From Blumeriella jaapii (lineage: Eukaryota; Ascomycota; Leotiomycetes; Helotiales; Drepanopezizaceae), in assembly GCA_009599575.1 (NCBI GenBank), contig VWND01000012.1, forward strand, positions 806,001-870,000: DNA of 64,000 nt, in the 5' to 3' direction. Of this stretch, positions 45,757 through 57,080 are shown piece by piece. Made by a program: the position numbers and the translations under genes. Numbering within the stretch: position 1 is the stretch's first letter; the number at the start of each line of letters is the position of its first letter. The notes beneath the pieces were generated by a model. The model was given only the letters and a program-made list of their open reading frames with translations, searched no databases and was not told the origin of the DNA.

Positions 45757-45770
45757 TTCCGGAATATAAA
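45757..45770. repeat. Target-site duplication of LINE F, left copy
   Basis: ttccggaatataaa, identical to 51993-52006. A perfect 14-bp duplication in the leader/gag start of E. Confidence 0.95.
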
Positions 45771-45865
45771 TAATAATAATAATGATATTGTTTAACGTCT
45801 GGAAGGGGTAGTGAAACTGCGCTACCTCAAGCCTCCCGCAAAGCATTGGAAACGTGCTAAGCTGG
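45771..45865 (-). other. LINE F 3' terminus: tail, boxes and stem
   Basis: Tail 45771-45786, Box 2 (45787-45800), an intervening segment with a ggtag/ctacc inverted repeat (45807-45811 and 45822-45826), and Box 1 (45848-45863). Same order as in LINE D, read on the minus strand. Confidence 0.72.
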
Positions 45866-46340
45866 GGATTTTTACATACAAAAAAAAAACCCTCGAAAAA
45901 GCAGTTATATAAAAGAAATATATAACAAAAGGTCCGCTATTTAAGCCCTTTTTTTATAAGCGGGATAATTTTTTATTATGTTCGTAAAATAAACTTCGAA
46001 TAAAATTAGTATGCAAAATTAAAACGCTGAATGTTTTTGTTAGTTGTAAAATTAATAATCGAGCCAATCGGCGAAATTATACAAAACAAAACAAAAACGC
46101 GAAAAAATCCAAAACTTTTTAATCCAAACCTTAAATTTTAAACGTTAATAAAATAATATCTGAAAACTTTTTTTTAAAACGGCAATACGCTGCTTTAAAA
46201 TTTATTTAAAACAAATAAATAAATAAAACTTAATAATATAAAAAAGTTCCGCGAATTGCTTCGCGTTTAACTTTTTAAAATATCGCAATGCTTCGGTATT
46301 CGAAATAAATAAATAATCCGGTTTCAACGGCCAATAACGA
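45866..46340 (-). other. LINE F 3' untranslated region
   Basis: No coding motif. The part next to Box 1 keeps CpA (ggggatttttacataca). Contains 'aaaggtccgctatttaagccc' type GC-richer islands. Confidence 0.55.
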
Positions 46341-46500
46341 AATCGTTTTCGGGATTTTTTGCATTTTACGATATGCAATAAAGCTTTGCGTTTGCCGTAA
46401 AAGCATTTCAGATTCGCGTTTGCGTATTTAAATTTGGTATAATATTAATAAAAATCGCCGTATAAAAAACGAAATATTAAAAATCGATAAAACACCGGGC
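46341..46500 (-). pseudogene. LINE F ORF2 C-terminal zinc finger
   Basis: The minus strand 46405-46361 reads CFYGKRKALLHIVKC, the C-x-C-x7-H-x3-C finger with the second Cys changed to Tyr. It is followed by KSRKRFRYWPLKP, similar to the tail of LINE D (C-R-R..K-R-F-F-N-W-P-K-K). Confidence 0.8.
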
Positions 46501-46639
46501 GAAATAAATGCAATTCTGAAAGGTTTTTAATACGGTATTCGAATTGCTATCGCTAATAATTCCGAAAAAAAAAAATTTTATATTTAAACCATTATTTAAT
46601 TTTAGCGTCGTTTTTTATAATTCTGTAATAAAAACGTAT

Positions 46640-47200
46640 TCTACAGATCGTCGGTTCGAAAAGCATGCCCGGATCCTAGGGCTGACTGCTTTTATAAGCG
46701 GCGAATTTGTCCGCTGCTTTATTGCCGATTATGCTTATATATTCTGAAGTTTATCGGATTCCGACGTCGTATATAAGCATTATATTTTGTATTTCGTAAA
46801 ACGCTTATTATAATATCGATAACGCGTTTTTTTCGTATGTATTAAATTACTAAAATCGAATCGATGTAAAGCCAAATACGGCCGTACGTATAAGCAGATT
46901 GCGCGCGTAATATTTTGGCCAGTTTTATACGAGCTTTTATCATCTTCGCGTCGATAACGTAAAATTCCGTATTAATCGTTTTATAATCCGAGCCGATTAT
47001 TTTTTTATTTTAATAAGCTATATAATTATAGCCAACCAGTTTATTTTTATTTAAATATCATTCCGTATTATTAAAAAAAATCGTAATATCATCGGAAAGC
47101 AGTTCGTTTTTATTATTTATTAAAAACTTTCGCGGCTTTTTTTTTTTGTTTATTTTTAAAATGGAATTTATTCGGCATTCAAAAAAAAAATAAAATAGTC
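46640..47200 (-). pseudogene. LINE F RNase H remnant
   Basis: The minus strand 46730-46695 reads IIGNKAADKFAAY. GNKAAD (46726-46709) is the G-N-E-x-A-D end of RNase H with Glu to Lys and the final Asp intact. The first motif further right is not clear. Confidence 0.78.
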
Positions 47201-48600
47201 GGAATTAAAATCGGAAAATTAGCGAAAACCAAATCGCCGCGCGCTCGATTTTCGTTTTTGCAATTTAACGAATGCTTTTGCCGCGGCTTCGTATAATCAA
47301 TAGTAAAAGCATACGTCTGATTAAAAAATAACTTTTATTTATTATTCGTAAACGTAGCGCGAATTTTAATTTAGCTTTTTCCAAAGCCGCTTCCGTTAAT
47401 AAAAAGCCTGCGTTCCGAAAAAGTATAATATTCGAAATAATTTTTTATATTAGCAAAACGCTTTTAACGGCTAGCATAATCGTGCTTTTTATTATATTTA
47501 AATGCTAATTCATTTTTGTACTAATTTTTCTGTTTCGAATCGTTTTAATACGATTATTATACCACGCTTTCGCTTCGTACAAAATAAACGGAAAAACGCA
47601 GATAATTATAGCTTTTCGAAATAAATAAACCGAAAGGCTTTATATCGTTTTCGCTAGCTTTCGTATATAAAAAGCGAGCTTTCGAGCTTTGATAGCCCGT
47701 TTAAATACGTATTTTTTAAACGATAATTTGCGATCAAACCAAACTTTTAGCCATCGTAAAACCGGCTGTTTTTTTTTTTTTCGCTTTTCCGAAATCGTAA
47801 TTAATTCGATCGTATTATTTTCGTCGATAACGCAAAAAAAAAGCGTGATCGTATTTTTTTTTAATAATATAAATTATTTTCTGTTTTTTTAGCGTAAAAA
47901 AAATTTTATTATCGTTGTTTTATTGCAAAATCGATTTAATATTTTCGGATAATAATTGCACGTTCGTATTAAACGAATCAAATATTCGATAAAAATAAAT
48001 ATATATTAACGTATTCGAATCGAAATTCCGGATCCTATGCTATTAGCTTTGCGAAATAAAATATATACAAAACTGGCGAAAAAAAAACGAGCTTTAAAAA
48101 GTTTTATATTTAACGTCGTAAAATTGTATAATAGCTTGTTTTAATTTCATACGCATTTTACGGTCGGAAAAAAACTTTTATATTAGTTTTTAAAAATCAT
48201 TTGGGCCAGCTTTACGAAATTATTCGTTAAAATAATTTTCGTATTAAAAAAGCGTCGAACGTTTTTTAAACGTTTATCGTAATTATAATAATTTTTTTGC
48301 CCGCTAATAACGCTCGTTTTACGTCGTATATAAACGAAATTATTAAATTTATTTCTAAGCGCTTAAAAAGCGCGCTATCGTATTGCAAATTAAAAATACC
48401 GTGGGTAAAAGCTGTCCAAACCAGTTTTTTTCGTTATAATTCGTTCGAAACTTTTAAAAATATAAAATAACAAAACAATCGGCCGCCAGAATCGCACCGA
48501 ATGCATTTGCTTTTGCTTGCTTATTTTAGGCATTATCGTTATTTTCGCTAGTTTTTATAGCTGCGAAAAATGGCTAAAAGCGAAGCATTTGTCAAAAATA
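47201..48600 (-). pseudogene. LINE F reverse transcriptase remnant
   Basis: The minus strand gives, in order: KITIMPK and later RPIVLLFYIFKSFERIITKK (48560-48420), the R-P-I-A-L-L-P-x-x-x-K-x-x-E-R-I-I motif; FFCVIDENNTIELITI (47850-47800), an R-T box of the F-x-D-D-N-T-I type with Asp to Glu; and LKVWFDRKLSFKKYVFKRAI and ARKLAFYIRKLAKTI (47760-47660), the thumb. Short frames shift between blocks. Distinct in detail from LINE D (YADD) but of the same architecture. Confidence 0.8.
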
Positions 48601-49399
48601 CCGTATATAATATATTTAATATGCTTTTAGCAAACTTTGAACAGCCGAACCGTAACGCGATCGACGCCCGGCGATATGCTAAATATTTTAATTATAAAAC
48701 GTTCGATCTTTTACAAAAAAATAATTTAATTCCAAAAAAAAGATTTGTTTTCGGTCGTTATTTTTTAAAAAAAAAGTCGTCGAGCAAATCGTCCGCCGTA
48801 TTAAACCGTTTAAAGCATTTTCGTATACAGCGCTTTAGTTTTTTTTTTTCGAATTTTCGATTAATCGGCCGTTGATTTCGAAAAATAGCGATTTAAAATT
48901 CGTAATAAACTTATATTAATTAATTAGTAAATAAAGATTTTTATCCGATTTATATTTGTTAATTCGGTTACGTTAATAGTTTTACTTAGCTTTAATTACG
49001 GCTGTTTTAAAATTCCGATATTCGGACGATGCGATCGGATTATTAGCAGTATTAAAAAGCTTATACGCCCCGGTGCGCGGCCTTGCATTCCGGCGTTTAT
49101 TAATAAGCATCGTGGCTTTGTTTTATATTTTTTTTTTCCGGCTGTTTAAATAGCCGAATCTATTACTGCTGCGAATTATATTATATAAATATTTATTTGC
49201 TTTGGCGTAATTAACGTTTTAAAATTAAATAAGCAAGCGATTCCCGTATATACAAGCGCCGAAAAAATCGAAAATGCTAAATCCGAGATTTTATAATATA
49301 TTTGTTTTTAAAAAAACCCGTTTTTTTTTTTTAATCGTAATAATCTGAATTTAATGGTCGGAAATAAAATAAAAATCGCTTCGAATAATCGTTTTTTAG

Positions 49400-50100
49400 C
49401 GAAAGGTAAATTAAAAAAAATCAGATCGAAAATATTATTTAAACGGTATATCGCTATTTTTAAATTTCCGATAAAATTTATGCCGTTTTCGAAAACTTAT
49501 TTTGCGATAGCGGGTCCGCTATAACTAAAAGCGACGCTTAAATCGAATATATCGTGGCTAACGTTAAAATCGCTTTTTATTAAACAGTTTTTAAAAAAAA
49601 CTAAATTTTTAATATAATCGATAATTTTATAAATAATAAGCTGGCGGTATACGTTAAAAATAGGCCTGTTATTAACCACGATTTATAATAAATCGCGCGA
49701 AATAAATTATCGTTGTTTTATAATTATATTTTTGCTTTTTCGAATATACGTTAGCATTCGAAAGCGCTAAGCTTCGCGCTTTTTTTTTATTTCTAATACT
49801 TTAAACCGATATTAAAACGTAAAAATCGTATTTTAAATAGTTTTTTTTAAATAATAATATTAAAATAAATAGCAGGTTTTTATATGCAAACAACGTTAAT
49901 TTGTTTTTTAAAAAAGCATAATTCGAAAATAATAATATAAGTAAAATATTATTTGCCCACGTTTGCCTACGTTATAATAAGCGTATCGAATTTATATCGA
50001 TCGCGGCTACGGCCGCGGTTGCGTATGCGTTGTTTGTATTTTAATATTAAAATTCGAAAAACGCATACGTTTATTTCGTCGTCGATATCGAATTGCTGCG
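49400..50100 (-). pseudogene. LINE F endonuclease remnant
   Basis: The minus-strand open stretch 49679-49497 reads NNRPIFNVYRQLIIYKIIDY, then KSDFNVSHDIFDLSVA and YSGPAIAK. SDFNVSHDIFD is the endonuclease G-D-F-N-x-x-H motif with Gly to Ser. The frame extends to both sides with stops. Comparable with GDFNIRHDIFESG of LINE D. Confidence 0.82.
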
Positions 50101-51800
50101 AAAGTTCGATTTTATTATAAATCGGGCTAAACGCAGCTCGTCGCGAAAAGCGAGGTTTGATCGGCCTAAAAGTTTCGTTTTTTAAACGAAATAGCTTAAA
50201 AAAAAAACTTGCGAAAAAGGAATAAATAGGCCTGGGATAGCCGTTTCGCCGGAATCCGCCGATTTTTTAAAACGACGAGCAAAAAAAAAGCAAAAAAGCT
50301 GATTACGATATTCGTATTTTCGTAAGCTATAATAGCCGCTTTAGCGTAAAAAGCTTTGCGCTTGCGAATTAGCGCTATTTTAAAAATCGGTATAAAAAGC
50401 TTTATCGCTTAGCTTTAAGTTTGCGTATTAACGACGGTAATAGCCGCTGCGTACGTTTGTTATTCGTATTTGCGAATCGCGTCGATTTTTTTTTTTTGTT
50501 TTTTTTTGGATTTTTCCGTTTAATCGTTTAAGCGCTGCTAAACAGTTTATATATTTCGCGACGAAAAATTTATAATAATTAGCGCATTTAATTTTATAAA
50601 TGCAATTAAAACTAATCGGCCCGTCGTAATAATCGTTTCGTTGCTCGCAATTTTAATAGCGGTAATAGCGGATGCATTTAAAAAAATTATAATAACTTTA
50701 GCAGCCGGAGTTATAAATCGCAATAAAAGATTTTTTTTTAATAATTTTAAAAGCGTCGCTAATATTAAAAAGCCGGAAAACCCGAACCGGCTTAATAAAC
50801 GAAACGATTTACGTAATTTTGCCGTTAGCTGAATTAGCTTCGTATCGAAACGATCGGCAGCTGATAAAGCGCTTTTTTCGTTTAAGCAATAACTTTTTCG
50901 ACGATCAGCTCAGAAGTGTTTAAAATTTCGCCGTTTATATGCGAGCGAAATATTATAAAAATATTTAAAACAGCATAATTATATTATATTTTCGGCAAGC
51001 GCATATATTCGCAGCTAAGCATTCGCATTACGATTTTTTTTTTTTTTTTGTAATATAAGCAAATCGCGGATCGTAAAGTTTAATAAGTTAATAATTTAAT
51101 TTGTTTTAATTAAAATTATAAAAAAAAATTTTTTAAAAATAAAGCCGTTGATTTTGGCTACGAAAACTTGCTTCGCTACGAAAAATTCGATTTTCGCGGC
51201 GGCTTTTCGCTAAAAAATGGCTAAAATACGCTTGTTTTTCCGAATTAAATTAAAAACGGCGCTCGCAGTTTAATTAAATATAAATTTAATCGAAGCGCCG
51301 CCGTTCGTAATAAATTTTTTTTTGTTTTTAATAATATCGAAGTTTGCTTTCGAGTTTTTCAAAATCTTAGCTATACCCGCGTAAATAATAAAAGCCGGAG
51401 CGGAAAAAAAAAAGTCGTCGCTAAAAAAGGCTTTTTAGCTTATAAAGCGAAAAAGGACGAAATTACTAGTTTTTGCGAAAACGGACGCGAATAAAAAATA
51501 AATAAATTTATTTTTAATATTATAAGCGAAATTCTTTTAGTTTTTTTGCTAATAAAAAAAAACGAAATCGTCGATCAGTTTGCCGAAATCGTATACAACG
51601 GCGTATCGAATATAAATTGTTCGTTCGATCGTATCCAAACGATTATTAATAGCGTTCGATGCGGCGTGGCTTACGAGCGCCCGATTATTAAAACGCAAAA
51701 AAAAAAAAATCGTATAATTAACTCGCTGCTGCTGCTTTTTCGGACGCTAATTAAAATTAAAAAAAAAAAATAGCTTTTAATCGCAAATAAAATTCGCGTA
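50101..51800 (-). pseudogene. LINE F ORF1 region
   Basis: The place of ORF1 by order. I cannot point to a clean zinc knuckle; several Cys-rich spots near 50400-50470 are too decayed. Arg/Ala-rich GC islands (50000-50500) suggest coding origin. Confidence 0.45.
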
Positions 51801-51992
51801 AATTAAAATCTCGAAGCCATCGAAAAAACGATTGGAAATAGCAAGCTTTATTCTGGCCCAAATCGCGCGTAAAAAGCACGGGAAAGCTTAGAATAGGATC
51901 TGAAATAAAAATTTTAATACAGAAAATATGCCCAAAAGGCGTGGTTGAGTGTTTATTTCCAAAAAGTGCTTCTGGAAAAATAGTTGTAGGTG
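51801..51992 (-). promoter_or_regulatory. LINE F 5' untranslated region
   Basis: Little mutated: many CpA sites survive (gcacgggaaagc, ggcgtggttgagtg). LINE 5' ends carry an internal promoter; no motif is identified. The last base, 51992, abuts the TSD. Confidence 0.5.
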
Positions 51993-52006
51993 TTCCGGAA
52001 TATAAA

Positions 52007-52231
52007 CAAAAGCAGAACGGAGTTTTTTAAATATAGGGTTTTGTGTTAAAAAGAATTGTCGTTTCGTAGTTCCGTATCGTAAAAATTTCTTTTAAAAGAT
52101 CGTAAAAATTGTTATCGCGATAAGATTTATGTTTGTTAATTTTCTGTATACGCAAAAGCAAAATAAAGTTGGCAGGCTTTTTCAGCTCGAAAGCTGAAAT
52201 AAAAGTGTTAAAAAAGGTTTGGTAATCAATA
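52007..52231 (-). other. E leader between gag and 5' LTR
   Basis: Moderately mutated, no coding motif. On the minus strand tattgattaccaaacc directly follows the 5' LTR; it should contain the tRNA primer site but does not match a primer I know. Confidence 0.55.
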
Positions 52232-52404
52232 TGTCAGAGGTGCGAACAAGCAGAAGGTTCGTAAATAAATTGCATTAACTACGAAATTCTAAATTAGAGG
52301 TGTTGCGAAGTTTAAAATACAATATGTGCGGGCTCCGATGTCACGTGATAACAACGTGACCTTCGGACCACGTGACCAACGAACTGACGTCTTATCCCTT
52401 CACA
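52232..52404 (-). repeat. E 5' LTR (173 bp)
   Basis: tgtcagaggtgcg...cccttcaca. Contains gtcacgt-gataaca-acgtgac (52340-52360), a perfect 7-bp inverted repeat, and two CACGTG boxes (52342-52347 and 52369-52374). Confidence 0.94.
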
Positions 52405-52720
52405 AATATATACGAAATATTATTGTCGTTGTTTTTTTTCGTAGCGTTTCGTATAGCTTTTTTTCGAAAAGCTATCAGGCTGCTAGTTATACGATTAGCG
52501 TAAAGAATTTGGTTAACGATACGAAATGCGAAAAAAAAATCAGCTATTTTAACGATAAAAACAATTGTTTCGGAAGCCGTGGAAGGTCGAAATTTTTCAA
52601 TTAAAAAGCGGTGATTAATTTAATTTGCTCGAAAAAGGGTTTGCAGACGCTAAATGCGTTTAAAAGAGTTTTGGCGGTCGAATTCGCTTATACGACGTAT
52701 TAATACGTTAGCCAAAAAGT
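52405..52720 (-). pseudogene. B2 integrase zinc head and linker
   Basis: Aligns with 32425-32735 of B3 (the AYFSARK zinc head, linker and A-D-A-L-x-R-R). In this copy the frame is broken. Confidence 0.7.
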
Positions 52721-53240
52721 TGTGTTTATTTGGTTTGTACGTAATAAAAAAGTTGTAATCGGCGAAAAGCTCGGCCCAGCGTATTTATCGAGCGTTTAAA
52801 AATTTGGAAATTATAAAATATTCTAAAGTTTTGTAATTAATAATTATTTTAATCTGATAAATTGAATCAACTAGTTTAGCACGAAAATTGCTTAAAGATT
52901 TTACGATTGCGAATATTTTTTTATCGTATACGACGTAGTTTAGCTTTACGAAAGCTATGGTTTTGCTGAAATAAGCGATTGAAAGCCAATCGTTATTATA
53001 AAATTGCGAAAGCACAAAAATTATAACGCCGTCGGAAGCGTTAGTTTTTAATAAATAAAAAAGGTTTTGCTTGTAATATTATAAAACTGGTGCAATAATA
53101 AAGGCTAGTATAAAAAGGTCGAAACTTTTCTGACATTCAAAAATGAAATTGTAAAAAACGTTAGCTTTAGTTAAATAAACCAAAAGCTTTGCAATTATAT
53201 CGTAGTTTCGAATAAAACGTCGGTAAAAATTACAAAAACC
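52721..53240 (-). pseudogene. B2 RNase H remnant
   Basis: The minus-strand open stretch 53015-52785 (76 codons) reads MLSQFYNNDWLSIAYFSKTI then AFVKLNYVVYDKKIFAIVKS and IKIIINYKTLEYFI. These are the L-P-V-A-Y-F-S-K, A-E-L-N-Y-x-V-x-D-K-E and I-x-T-D-H-x-x-L-x-Y-F motifs of Ty3 RNase H. The first catalytic motif lies to the right (53030-53060) and is broken. Confidence 0.85.
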
Positions 53241-54234
53241 AAAAAAGCTTTGTATACTTTTTATAATAATAAAAGGTTTTTAGTAGGCGATTACGAAGAC
53301 TTTTTCTAAGTTTATTTCTAAGTTTTCAATGGAAATAATAAAATCTAAATAATAAATCCGAATAACGTTAAATTCAGATTTCCGAATATCGGCCTGTAAT
53401 TCAGCGTCAGCGAGCTTTTAAAACATTTTGCGAACGTATATAACGTATTTCAAAAAGTCGGACGAATAAATAAAAATGTTATTCAGATATATAATACAGA
53501 AATCGTTTAAATAATCGAAAAAAACGTTATTTATATAACGTTAATAAATTGCGGGTTTATTAATAAAGCCAAAAAATAACATTTTGCATTTATAAGCGCC
53601 GTAACGCGTACGAAACGTCGTCAGTTTTTTATTAGCGAAATCCATTCGAATTTTATAAAAAGCTTAACGAATATCGAATTTCGTAAAAATTCGCGCTTCC
53701 GAAAAACGAGCAAAGATTTTATCGATAAAAGAGAAAAGATAGCGATTTTTACGAATAATATTATTAAAAGTTCGATAATCGATACAAAAACGCAATAAAT
53801 CGTCGAGTTTTTTAGCGAAAAGCATTAAAGCAACGAAAAGCGATAAAAGATTCGATAAAGCTTTTGTTAAAATTATTTTGCAAATAAGTTTTAATAATTT
53901 CGAGTTTTAAAATCGATATTTTATACAAAAAAGTGTATTTTAGCTTTTTTTTATTTATAATAAGCTCGATTTTGTAATCGTAAGGCCGGTAAAAAGCTAG
54001 CTCGTTATTAGCGGCTTTAAAAAATACGTATTCGAAGTTTTTGTATTCCGGAGGAAAAGATTCGAAAAAAAGTTTATTCGAAGTTAGCTCTGCTAAGCTA
54101 ATTAAAAAAATCGAAATCGATATTTCGTTCGTTTTAAAACGTTCGAAAAAACTGTAAAATTGGGTTTTAAAAAAAATATTATACGTAAGATCGTTTAGTA
54201 TTTTATCGATTTTATACAAAAAAATTGAAAACAT
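53241..54234 (-). pseudogene. B2 reverse transcriptase and lead-in
   Basis: The minus-strand open stretch 54234-53812 (140 codons) starts MFSIFLYKIDKILNDLTYNI and includes FPPEYKNFEYVFFKAANNEL and FYRPYDYKIELII, the RT lead-in. The following motif (K-K-P-D-G) is broken by a small deletion near 53840 relative to B1 and B3. Palm and Y-x-D-D box lie at 53470-53800 in mutated form. Confidence 0.8.
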
Positions 54235-54915
54235 TTTAATTGCTTTTTTTCTAAAAATCAGCTTGAAAGCGTATGCAATAATTTGGCAGATGGAAATTAA
54301 ATAAGCAATAGATTAAGAAATTCGTTTTCGAACTGGTCGTTTAAAAAATTCAGGAAAAAATTGCTTATTTAAACTATCGATTATATTAAATTAAAAGACT
54401 ATCGCGGCGAAGGCTTTTTTTCGGTCTTTGATATAATTGTTTTTCGTAAAACGAGAAAGCTGTTCTGACGAAAAAAAAAAGGAAAAAGAAAAAATAATGG
54501 AAAAGAAATCGTTAGCTTGAAAAAATAATAATATGATTTTTTGTATTATTCTATTAGCGTCGTTATCGAAATTGGCACTGCGAATGAAATTCGATTTTTT
54601 TGCGCTCCGCACAGCGTCGTAAATCTGTCATAATTAATCAAGGTTTTTGTTACGTTTTACAGCGTCGTTTTAATGGCGAGATTAAATTTTTCGGAAATGT
54701 AAATAAAAAACTTTAATACAACGAGCGTAAAAAGCTATAAAAGAATAAGATTTTAACTAATAAAACTTGCGTTTATTACAATTTAATAAAATTTGATATT
54801 CGGCCAACCAAGCTTTTTTTAAAATCATATCATAATTTTCGAAATTAATAATTAAAAAAAAAGTAAACGATTGTATTCGGTTGTTAATAATAAAATTAAA
54901 AAGCGTAAAATATAT
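54235..54915 (-). pseudogene. B2 pol segment between protease and RT
   Basis: Aligns with 34280-34975 of B3. A 73-codon open piece (54612-54391) is low-complexity Ser/Phe and carries no motif. Confidence 0.55.
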
Positions 54916-54917
54916 AA

Positions 54918-55163
54918 TTAAATAGCTACGAGTTTTATTATATTTTTTTTACAAAAAAAAAAGCCGAAAGAAATTGAATTAAAAGTTTTAAAAAAAAAAA
55001 AAAATTTAATCAGCGCCGAATCGATTAACGTATAACCGTTCGTTTTAAAATCGACGAGCGCTTTCACTTTATACGAAAAGTTATTTTTAATAAATATAAC
55101 GAAAATTGTTAATAAATCGCTATTAAAAAGTTTTCGAACGTTAAAATAACGCATATCGCGCAA
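54918..55163 (-). pseudogene. B2 aspartic protease remnant
   Basis: Reads MRDMRYFNVRKLFNSDLLTI and KALVDFKTNGYTLIDSALI. VDFKTNGYTLID is the active site with Ser to Phe, Gly to Lys and Ala to Thr; Asp is intact. The following A tract is 15 bases (54990-55004). Confidence 0.8.
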
Positions 55164-56811
55164 TACGCTTAAAAAAAAGGCTTTGCTTAAGCCTGGGCGT
55201 TTTTCCGATTAACGGAAAAGCTTTTAACTTTTTCGTATACGTTTTAAAAATCGTTTAAAAAAAGATTTTCGTTTTTATTATTATTATTAAAAAGCGAATT
55301 TTCGGCCGGTTCGATTTCGTTTATATTTATCAGCCTAAAAAAGCTTTTAAGTAAAACCGAAAGTCGGCCCGTAGAAAATCGTGCAAATTAACCTTTCTAA
55401 ACTTTCTGATATAAAATAAAAAACAAGCGTTGTCGTTGGTCCGATCGAAAAAAAAAAAACGCCAAAAAAAGCGTTTTGGTAAAAAAAAAAAAAAAAAAAA
55501 AAACAGCAAAAAGCTGAAAAAAAGCCTATAAAGCATTTAAACGATTTTCGTACGTACGATTTGATTTGTAATACGCTTTGGTTAAGAATTTACCATTTTA
55601 ATAAATAGTAAATTTGGTTAAAAAGCGATTCGCGTATAAAATTCGTTTAGCTAATTGATTTTGTTTTTTTTAGCGGACGGCGGTAAGCTAATTTTTAAAA
55701 GTCGTTGTACACGCTTATTTCAAATACAGCTTTTTTTGTAAACGCTTTAATATTTTATCGCAAAAAGCGTTTCGAAATTATTTGTTAATTTGTATTTAAG
55801 CATTCGCTGCGAAAATAGAAAATCGCAGATAAAATCGCTAAAAATCGTCGTGCGTATTTATTGCAAATATTTTAAATTCGTTTTTCGTTTTTTAAACGTT
55901 TAAAAAATTAGCTAAAAAATCGGCGATCTTTTTAATTAATTTTTCGGAAAATATAAAATCGGAACGGTTCAAAATACGCGAGGTGAAAAACTTTTTTGCT
56001 ACGCTTTCGGTTTGATCGAATATATAATTTTTGCGAGATCGATCGTTAGCGAAATAATCGTAGTAAAATTTAAGATTATCGAAAACTTTAGTTTTTCAAT
56101 AGCGTATTTTGTAATTTTTATTATTATTTAATTTAAATTTAAAATTCGGAACGCGTTTTATACGAGCTAGTCGAAAATCAGTAAATAAATAAGAATTATA
56201 GCGTTTAAAAGGCGCGCTAAAATCTTGGCCGTTATAGAAAAATTTAAAAAAAATTCGCGAAAAGCGTGAAGATTGATTTGCAGCGTTTGTTAATTAAAAT
56301 AAAACGTTGCGAAAAAAGAGAAAAGCAGCAAATTCGCGATTAACAAAAACACGTTCGATAAATTTTATTAAACGCTTTGATTAAAAGGTTTATCGCAGTC
56401 GTATAATTTCCAGAAATTGTCGTTTACGCTTTTGCGCTTTTTTCAGTTGATTTTGCAAAAGCTTTAATTAAACGCTTTTAGCGCTAGGCTACAAGAAAAA
56501 AATGGCAAGCGAAATAGTTGGCGCTCTGCCCTTTTTTTTGTTTTTTTTTCTTCGGAAGGAAAACTGTTTTTTAGAAAAAAAAGCTTTTAAGGGAGGCTGC
56601 TTTTTCGCTGATTAAAAAAAAAAAGTTAAAATGTAATAGCAAAAGCTGAAAAGCTTTGCTAAAAGAAGGATCGTTAAACAAAAGCTATTTTTCGCGAAAT
56701 GCGGAAATAGACCTTTTTACGACCGGTCGATTATTTTAATATAATTCGTAAGAAATTCGAAGGAAAAGATAGTTTACGCCGTCGCCAGCGTAGAAAAAGA
56801 GTTATTAATAA
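55164..56811 (-). pseudogene. B2 gag remnant and leader
   Basis: Aligns with 35171-36807 of B3. An open piece at 55536-55330 ends KFRKVNLHDFLRADFRFYLK, the same stretch as in B3. The gag start should be near 56690. Confidence 0.6.
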
Positions 56812-57080
56812 TATGACGATTTAATTAATCGAAGGGCTGGGAAATCAGTTAATTAATCGCCGTATTTATATAATATGAAAAACGAGCTTTTGGTTTTGTA
56901 ATAAAAATATTCATTTAGAATTAACAATTGCAAAAAGCAGAAATTGCTAAAAGAAAAGAGCCTTATATATATGAATAGTTTTTATAGTTGATGGGGAGAT
57001 TTATCAGAAGACCAGAGAGCTTGCAGCTACACGTAGTTGCTGGGGTGACACGAGAGGTGGCAACAGAGTGAGTCGTCATA
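56812..57080 (-). repeat. B2 5' LTR (269 bp)
   Basis: Starts tatgacgatt, ends gtcgtcata. It is followed directly by the TSD gtata (57081-57085) and by B1 gag. Confidence 0.92.

Larger units (their letters stand above)
45771..51992 (-). mobile_element. LINE F (Tad1-like), complete, minus strand
   Basis: 6222 bp between perfect 14-bp TSDs, uninterrupted. The 3' end is on the left (tail taataataataatgat, boxes, stem) and the 5' end on the right. ORF2 shows endonuclease, RT, RNase H and a C-terminal finger. The internal part 47478-49665 is repeated as F' at 58957-61113. The 5' and 3' untranslated ends are less mutated than the coding part. Confidence 0.93.
27379..52404 (-). mobile_element. Ty3-type LTR element E, split by LINEs D and F
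   Basis: Identical-length LTRs (173 bp) at 27379-27551 and 52232-52404 with a perfect TSD. Internal pieces on the minus strand: 52007-52231 (leader), 41255-45770 (gag, protease, RT, RNase H, most of integrase) and 27552-28457 (integrase C-terminus, 3' end). Net about 6.0 kb. The termini TGTCAGAGG and CTTCACA are unrelated to families A, B and H. Confidence 0.92.
25621..57080 (-). mobile_element. Chromovirus B2, inserted in B1 and split by E
   Basis: Pieces 25621-27378 (3' LTR, chromodomain, integrase) and 52405-57080 (integrase head, RNase H, RT, protease, gag, 5' LTR). Net about 6.43 kb. LTRs are 269-270 bp, with tgtgacgatc still intact on the left. It sits in the gag of B1, a relative of the same family in the same orientation, so the right-hand side shows two family-B LTRs in close succession. 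Confidence 0.92.

Noticed and set aside
41146..45863. Possible terminal inverted repeats of a DNA transposon or DIRS-like element around a Ty3-type RT
   Set aside because: The inverted sequences are the 3' ends of LINEs D and F, each with its own TSD on the far side; the enclosed block is the middle of element E.
48570..48875. 101-codon plus-strand frame in LINE F
   Set aside because: It lies antisense to the RT/linker region of LINE F, and the copy in F' (60067-60252) is broken.
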